Positions 28,819 to 32,679 of a stretch of 32,679 nucleotides of DNA are shown here, piece by piece. A model generated the notes under the pieces. It was given only the letters and a program-made list of their open reading frames with translations, was not told the DNA's origin and did not search any database. The translations under genes and the position numbers were made by a program. The stretch's first letter is position 1, and each line of letters starts with the position of its first letter. Origin of the DNA: an uncultured Eubacteriales bacterium (lineage in GTDB: Bacteria; Bacillota; Clostridia; Oscillospirales; Oscillospiraceae); contig URGI01000013.1 of NCBI GenBank assembly GCA_900547315.1, positions 1-32,679 on the forward strand. The letters run 5' to 3'.

Positions 28819-30912
28819 TTACCCGAACAGCAGATTCACCAGCACGCAGAGCGCGGCGCCGAAAGCGGTGGGCAAGGCTGCAGCGAGGACTGCCCAGCGC
28901 ATGCTGCCGCTCTCCTTCTTTATCGTCAGGAGCGTCGTGGAGCACGGCCAGTGCAGCAGCGAAAAAATCATCACGCACGCCGCCGTCGCCTGCGTCCAGC
29001 CGTTCGCGGCCAGCACCCCGCGCAGCGAAGCGAGCCCACCCAGCGGCGCAAGCCCGCCCTGCGCCGTATAGATCATCACCGCCACCGGCAGCACGATCTC
29101 ATTTGCAGGCAGACCCAATATAAACGCCAGCAGGATCGCGCCGTCCATCCCCAGCAGCCGCCCGACCGGATCAAGGGCGTCCGCCGCGTGCTGCAGAAGG
29201 CTCGCACCGCCGACGCTGATATTCGCCAACGCCCATATCGCCGCGCCTGCCGGAGCGGCGACCGCCGCCGCGCGGCCGAGCACGAACAGCGTCCGGTCAA
29301 AGATCGAGCGCACGAGCACCTGCCCGACCTGCGGCATCCGGTACGGCGGCAGCTCTAGCACGAAGCCGCTCTCCAGGCCGCGCAGCAGCGTGGCCGAGAG
29401 AAGCCCCGTCGCCGCAAATGTCAGCAGCACCGCGCCCGCGATCACACCCGTCAGCAGCAGCGCCGGAACGAAGGCTCCGCCGGCGGCGAAAAACATCGTG
29501 ATCAGCGCTATCAGCGCCGGAAAGCGCCCGTTGCAGGGCATAAAAGCGTTCGTCAGCATCGCAAGCAGCCGCTCACGCGGGGAGTCGATGATGCGGCAGC
29601 CGACCACGCCCGCCGCGTTGCAGCCCAGCCCCATGCACATCGTGAGCGCCTGCTTGCCGCAGGCATGGCAGCGCTTGAACGGGCGGTCGAGATTATACGC
29701 GACGCGCGGCAGGTAGCCCACGTCTTCAAGCAGCGTGAACAACGGGAAAAATATCGCCATCGGCGGCAGCATCACCGACACCACCCACGCAAGCACGCGG
29801 TACGCCCCCTCGGCGAGCAGCCCGCGCAGCCAATCGGGCGCGCCGAGCGCCGCGAGCAGCGCGTTCAGCGCCGTCTCACCGCGTGAGAGCAGCCGCGACA
29901 GCAGCTCTGACGGGTAATTCGCGCCGATGATGGTCAGGTACAGCACCATCGCGAGCAGCGCCAGCATAATCGGGTAGCCCAGCAGCCGCCCCGTGACGAC
30001 GCGGTCAACGCGCCGGTCGCGTCCGGTATAGCCCGCGGCGCGCCGCACACAGGCGGCGCACACGCTCTCGCCCTCCGCCATTATTGCCGAGACGAGCATA
30101 TCCTTCAGCCGCTCGCCGTCTATCCCCTGCGCCGCAAGGAGTTCCCGCTCCGCCGCCGTGAGGGTCGGCAGGGCGCTGCCGAACAGCCCGCCGCCGAGAA
30201 ACGCGTCGATGCGGCGGTTCAGCGTATCGTCGTTTTCAAGCAGACGCAGGCAGAGCCAGCGCGGGCAAAGCCGCCCCGCACACAATTTTTCCGCCGCGGG
30301 CAGCAGCGCCGTGACCGCGGCCTCCACCGGCGCGGGGTACGGTATCGCATAGCTTTCCGCTGCGGGCGAGACCAGCATTTCCGGTATCGCGGCGAGGAGG
30401 CTTTCCCGTCCGGCACGCGTCCGCGCGGACACGCACACCGCGGGCATACCCAGCCGCGCCGACAGCGCCGCCGCGTCCACCTCTATCCCCTTCCGCGCCG
30501 CCTCATCGACAAGATTGACGCACACGAGCGCGCGCCCGCCCAGCTCAAGCGTCTGTAAAACAAGGTTCATATTCCGTTCAAGGCAGCACGCGTCGCAGAC
30601 GATGACGACCGCATCCGCGCCGCCGAAGCATATAAAATCACGCGCGACCTCTTCCTCCGCGGAGCGCGCCATCAGCGAATAGCAGCCCGGGAGATCGACC
30701 AGCAGATGCTCGCCGCAGCGGCCGCGCGCGTTCACGACGGTCTTGCCAGGCCAGTTTCCCGTGTGCTGGTGCAGTCCGGTGAGGCCGTTGAAAACCGTGC
30801 TCTTGCCGACGTTCGGGTTCCCGGCCAGCGCGATCACGCTCCCGCCCGCGCCGGGGCGCAGTTCAGTCTCCGCCGACGCGCCGCGTCCGGTGGAGCTTCC
30901 GGTCAAGCCCAT
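28819..30912 (-). CDS. feoB: Ferrous iron transporter FeoB
   Basis: A 697-aa Fe2+ importer. The N-terminal G-protein domain has G1 'GNPNVGKST' (31-39), G3 'DLPG' (73-76) and G4 'NLVD' (133-136). The membrane part has the two Gate-type regions ('PPMAIFFPLFTLLEDVGYLP' and 'FVLELPPYRMPQVGQVL') and 'CHACGKQALTMCMGLGCNAA', the conserved cysteine segment of Clostridia FeoB. Ten or so hydrophobic helices follow. The ATG at 30912 has GGAGGGAG upstream and overlaps the end of feoA by 10 bp, implying translational coupling; the frame stays open further 5' only as an overlap with feoA. Repeat A copy 4 lies directly downstream. Confidence 0.95.
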   Translation of the reverse strand: MGLTGSSTGRGASAETELRPGAGGSVIALAGNPNVGKSTVFNGLTGLHQHTGNWPGKTVVNARGRCGEHLLVDLPGCYSLMARSAEEEVARDFICFGGADAVVIVCDACCLERNMNLVLQTLELGGRALVCVNLVDEAARKGIEVDAAALSARLGMPAVCVSARTRAGRESLLAAIPEMLVSPAAESYAIPYPAPVEAAVTALLPAAEKLCAGRLCPRWLCLRLLENDDTLNRRIDAFLGGGLFGSALPTLTAAERELLAAQGIDGERLKDMLVSAIMAEGESVCAACVRRAAGYTGRDRRVDRVVTGRLLGYPIMLALLAMVLYLTIIGANYPSELLSRLLSRGETALNALLAALGAPDWLRGLLAEGAYRVLAWVVSVMLPPMAIFFPLFTLLEDVGYLPRVAYNLDRPFKRCHACGKQALTMCMGLGCNAAGVVGCRIIDSPRERLLAMLTNAFMPCNGRFPALIALITMFFAAGGAFVPALLLTGVIAGAVLLTFAATGLLSATLLRGLESGFVLELPPYRMPQVGQVLVRSIFDRTLFVLGRAAAVAAPAGAAIWALANISVGGASLLQHAADALDPVGRLLGMDGAILLAFILGLPANEIVLPVAVMIYTAQGGLAPLGGLASLRGVLAANGWTQATAACVMIFSLLHWPCSTTLLTIKKESGSMRWAVLAAALPTAFGAALCVLVNLLFG

Positions 30913-31175
30913 GTCTCTCCCTCCTCCGCAGTCCGAAGAATGATGCTCAGGCAGTCCTCGCGCCGCAGCGCCAGCACCGCGCCGCGCACAAGAAACGCCC
31001 GCGGGTCGCCGCCGGGACTGACGCCGACGCACTCGATGCGTGCGCCTGGGGTCAGCCCCATATCCAGCAGGCGGCGGCGCATACCGCAGCCCTGCTCCAG
31101 CCGCACAAGCTCCGCCGTCTCGCCTGTGCGCAGCCGCGCAAGGCTGAATTCTCCGTTACAGTCCAAAAATAACAC
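30903..31175 (-). CDS. feoA: FeoA-type SH3-like protein
   Basis: A 90-aa cytosolic SH3-fold partner of FeoB. 'LARLRTGETAELVRLEQ', 'MRRRLLDMGLTPGARIECVG', 'SPGGDPRAFLVRGAVLALRR' is a standard FeoA pattern. The start is GTG at 31175, preceded by a weak GGTGG; no ATG is suitably placed. A TATACT -10-like box at 31190-31195 (minus strand) has no good -35, and would leave only a very short leader. No Fur or DtxR operator is recognised, although iron control is expected for the family. Confidence 0.9.
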   Translation of the reverse strand: MLFLDCNGEFSLARLRTGETAELVRLEQGCGMRRRLLDMGLTPGARIECVGVSPGGDPRAFLVRGAVLALRREDCLSIILRTAEEGETWA

Positions 31176-31227
31176 CCGCTTCCACCATCAGTATATTGCG
31201 CGGCGGCAAAGCGGGTTCATTCCCCCC

Positions 31228-31256
31228 TCGACTTTTGCGGAGAAGTGTGATATATT
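31228..31256 (+). promoter_or_regulatory. Promoter of the TetR-family gene
   Basis: TCGACT (31228-31233) and TATATT (31251-31256) with a 17-bp spacer, 34 bp before the ATG. The region between feoA and this gene (31176-31290) is shared by divergent transcripts. Confidence 0.45.
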
Positions 31257-31290
31257 CGATTATATACATCTAACCACCGGAGGCGCGAAA

Positions 31291-31872
31291 ATGCCCGCAA
31301 TAATCGACCATGACGCAGTCAAATTGAATATCCTCGCGGCGTTCCAGAGCTGCATCGAGGAGCGCACCATCACGCAGATACCGCTGCGCATGGTGGCCGA
31401 GCGCGCCGGAATGTCGCACTCGAAGCTGCTGTATTACTTCAAGAGCAAGCATGAGCTGCTGGTGAGCTACGTGCGCTACACGCGCGAATACATGACGGAG
31501 AAGTGCGTGGCGTGGTTTGCGGAGCACCCGCGCGAAAACTACGGCTCGAACCTCGACTACATGAACGCGTTCATGGAATACGTCGCGGTCGGCAAGCCCG
31601 GCGAGGTGCGCCCGAACGCCACCACGCAGACCTACGTTCTTGCCCGCTACGACGATGAGATCGGCCGCCTTGTGCGCGGGGAATTCGCCGAGTGGCGGCG
31701 CATCATGGAGCGGTGCCTGATAAAAATTTACGGCAAGGATGTCGGCGCGCGCGAGGCTGAGGCCATGATGATCCTGATCGCGGGGACGTTCATATGCAAC
31801 TATAACGGCGCGCTGACCGGCAATATCAACAATAACATCATCGGATATTTGAGCAATCTATCAAAGAGCTGA
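31291..31872 (+). CDS. TetR/AcrR-family transcriptional regulator
   Basis: A 193-aa one-component regulator. The N-terminal helix-turn-helix reads 'ILAAFQSCIEERTITQIPLR' then 'MVAERAGMSHSKLLYYFKSK' and HELL, the classic TetR tripartite pattern (residues about 8-55). The C-terminal ligand-binding/dimer domain is all-helical and not assignable to a ligand. GGAGG lies 7 nt before the ATG at 31291. It is divergent from feoAB and 14 bp upstream of the VOC gene, so it may control itself, the VOC gene or feoAB. Confidence 0.9.
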   Translation: MPAIIDHDAVKLNILAAFQSCIEERTITQIPLRMVAERAGMSHSKLLYYFKSKHELLVSYVRYTREYMTEKCVAWFAEHPRENYGSNLDYMNAFMEYVAVGKPGEVRPNATTQTYVLARYDDEIGRLVRGEFAEWRRIMERCLIKIYGKDVGAREAEAMMILIAGTFICNYNGALTGNINNNIIGYLSNLSKS

Positions 31873-31886
31873 GGCGAGAAACTGCA

Positions 31887-32270
31887 ATGAACATCGAACA
31901 TATCGCGATGTACGTAAACGATCCGGATGCCGCGCGGGATTTCTTTATAAAATATCTGGGCGCGCGCTCGAACGGCGGCTACCGCAACCCGAATACGGGC
32001 TTCCGCTCGTATTTTCTCTCCTTCGACGGCGGTGCGCGGCTTGAGATAATGAGCAGGCCGGGGATGGCGGAGCTGCCGAAGGAACCTGCCCGCACCGGCT
32101 ACGCGCACATCGCTTTCAGCATGGGCAGTCGGGAGAATGTTGACGAGCTGACCGCAAGGCTCCGAGCCGACGGCTTTGATGTCATCAGCGGTCCACGGAC
32201 GACGGGTGACGGCTACTACGAAAGCTGCATCGTCGCCATCGAGCAGAATATGATCGAGCTGACGGTCTGA
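31887..32270 (+). CDS. VOC-family (glyoxalase-like) protein
   Basis: A 127-aa vicinal-oxygen-chelate fold protein. Two beta-alpha-beta-beta-beta halves are seen: 'IEHIAMYVNDPDAARDFFIK' with 'FLSFDGGARLEIM', then 'TGYAHIAFSMGSRENVDEL' with 'IVAIEQNMIELTV'. Metal-ligand positions are plausible: His5 and Glu (LEIM) in half one, His (YAHIAF) and the final Glu (MIEL) in half two. The set matches glyoxalase I and bleomycin/fosfomycin-resistance proteins; the substrate is not predictable. It is cotranscribed with the TetR gene and could be its target, for example a detoxification enzyme. Confidence 0.9.
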   Translation: MNIEHIAMYVNDPDAARDFFIKYLGARSNGGYRNPNTGFRSYFLSFDGGARLEIMSRPGMAELPKEPARTGYAHIAFSMGSRENVDELTARLRADGFDVISGPRTTGDGYYESCIVAIEQNMIELTV

Positions 32271-32304
32271 ACCGGCGGCGAATCAAGCACAGGGAGGGAA
32301 TGTT

Positions 32305-32595
32305 ATGATCTTATATTTTTCCGCGACGGGAAACTGCAAATATGTCGCTTCGCGGCTCGCGCAGGCCGAGGGGCAGGAGACGCTGTCCATCGTCGACTGC
32401 ATCCGCGACGGCCGCTATGCCTTTGAGGACGAGGTCATCGAGATGCGGGACGGCAAGCCCGTCTGGGTCAAGGGCAAGTGCGTGATGTGTCTCGGTTGTC
32501 TGCATCGATGTCCGAAATTTGCATACCATCAGTTGACAAGGGCAAACACGGTTTTGGCGGGCAGAAATGCGCCCATACTTCTTCAAAGTCCTTGA
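32305..32595 (+). pseudogene. Broken EFR1-family flavodoxin/ferredoxin gene (internal deletion, lost 3' end)
   Basis: EFR1 proteins (about 250-270 aa) join a flavodoxin-like half to a two-cluster ferredoxin. Here the start 'MILYFSATGNCKYVASRLAQ' and 'CIRDGRYAFEDEVI' is an EFR1 flavodoxin N-terminus, but the sequence then passes directly to 'EMRDGKPVWVKGKCVMCLGC' and LHRCPKF, the second [4Fe-4S] motif (CxxCxxCxxxCP). The rest of the flavodoxin and the first cluster are missing, without a frameshift. After about 32523 the usual 'AIQYG' tail is replaced by unrelated, less GC-rich sequence and a stop at 32593-32595. GGGAGGGAA precedes the ATG. The product is probably non-functional. Confidence 0.75.
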
Positions 32596-32677
32596 CAATA
32601 CGGCAAGTATTCTCTGCGGCCTTTTCATCGTCTGGCCACATTTCTGCTCCGTCAAAACTGCTGCGCACCTGACAGGG
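32468..32677 (-). CDS. Possible 3' part of an unrelated gene at the right edge
   Basis: On the minus strand a frame is open from the window edge to a TGA at 32468-32470. The part from the edge to about 32525 reads like protein ('FDGAEMWPDDEKAAENTCRI', 'VKDFEEVWAHFCPPKPCLPL') and has a codon composition unlike the neighbouring GC-rich genes; the final 18 or so codons are antisense to the ferredoxin remnant. It may be a foreign gene joined to the broken EFR1 gene. Not recognised; a short plus-strand frame also exists here. Confidence 0.3.
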   Translation of the reverse strand, partial: PCQVRSSFDGAEMWPDDEKAAENTCRIVKDFEEVWAHFCPPKPCLPLSTDGMQISDIDADNRDTSRTCP

Positions 32678-32679
32678 AT

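Noticed and set aside
1..32679. tRNA or rRNA genes
   Set aside because: No cloverleaf with conserved GTTCRANNC/T-arm patterns or rRNA-like sequence was noticed by eye; a tRNAscan-SE or Infernal run would be decisive.

Overview
The window reads as chromosomal DNA of a Gram-positive, GC-rich Clostridia-type bacterium, most likely an Oscillospiraceae/Ruminococcaceae-like gut anaerobe. The reasons are strong GGAGG-type ribosome binding sites with sigma-A type promoters, GC-rich third codon positions, a GerMN lipoprotein, DUF512-Der-PlsY and YceD-L32 gene orders, a glycine riboswitch on an AGCS symporter, Clostridia-type FeoA/FeoB, and an EFR1-type flavodoxin/ferredoxin relic. Taxonomy is inferred from gene content only.

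Layout. 1-3.8 kb: the tail of an unknown gene, a GerMN lipoprotein, an NCS2 purine permease with its own promoter and terminator, and a minus-strand pair (unknown 132-aa protein plus SpoU-type RNA methyltransferase). 3.8-8.6 kb: one 1287-aa secreted, wall-anchored-looking repeat protein flanked by repeat-rich intergenic DNA. 8.6-12.2 kb, minus strand: HerA/DUF853 ATPase, CdsA and a diacylglycerol-kinase-family lipid kinase. 12.3-14.5 kb, plus strand: RsmI, a block of dispersed repeats, and a class I methyltransferase. 14.6-17.4 kb, minus strand: RpiB, a membrane-anchored DUF4015-type protein and a rhodanese-TtcA-like fusion. 17.5-18 kb: a small membrane zinc-ribbon protein. 18.1-22.3 kb, minus strand: YceD-L32, then DUF512 radical SAM-Der-divergent PlsY. 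22.3-25.4 kb, plus strand: RluA-type pseudouridine synthase, YbiT-like ABC-F, and a SecB-like small protein. 25.4-28.5 kb, plus strand: glycine riboswitch, AGCS symporter, cyclodeaminase/cyclohydrolase, ECF S component. 28.8-31.2 kb, minus strand: FeoA-FeoB, divergent from TetR-VOC and a broken EFR1 gene. The right edge changes to unrelated sequence.

How it fits together. Much of the region is housekeeping: translation and ribosome functions (Der, L32, RsmI, RluA, ABC-F, YceD), phospholipid synthesis (CdsA, lipid kinase, PlsY), and nutrient import (purines, glycine/alanine, an ECF substrate, Fe2+). The glycine-sensing leader, its transporter and the folate one-carbon enzyme just downstream form a plausible glycine/one-carbon group.

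The accessory signal lies in the intergenic DNA. There are four same-orientation copies of a structured repeat (one with extra sequence in its middle and a duplicated end), a 123-bp MITE-like element, and a two-copy hairpin. Other points of note are two overlapping divergent promoters sharing a palindrome, a 12-bp inverted repeat bracketing the -35 box of the glycine riboswitch promoter, recent internal homogenisation of the surface protein, and loss of key residues in PlsY and in the second ATPase domain of the ABC-F protein. I did not find a clear, wholly new multi-gene system.
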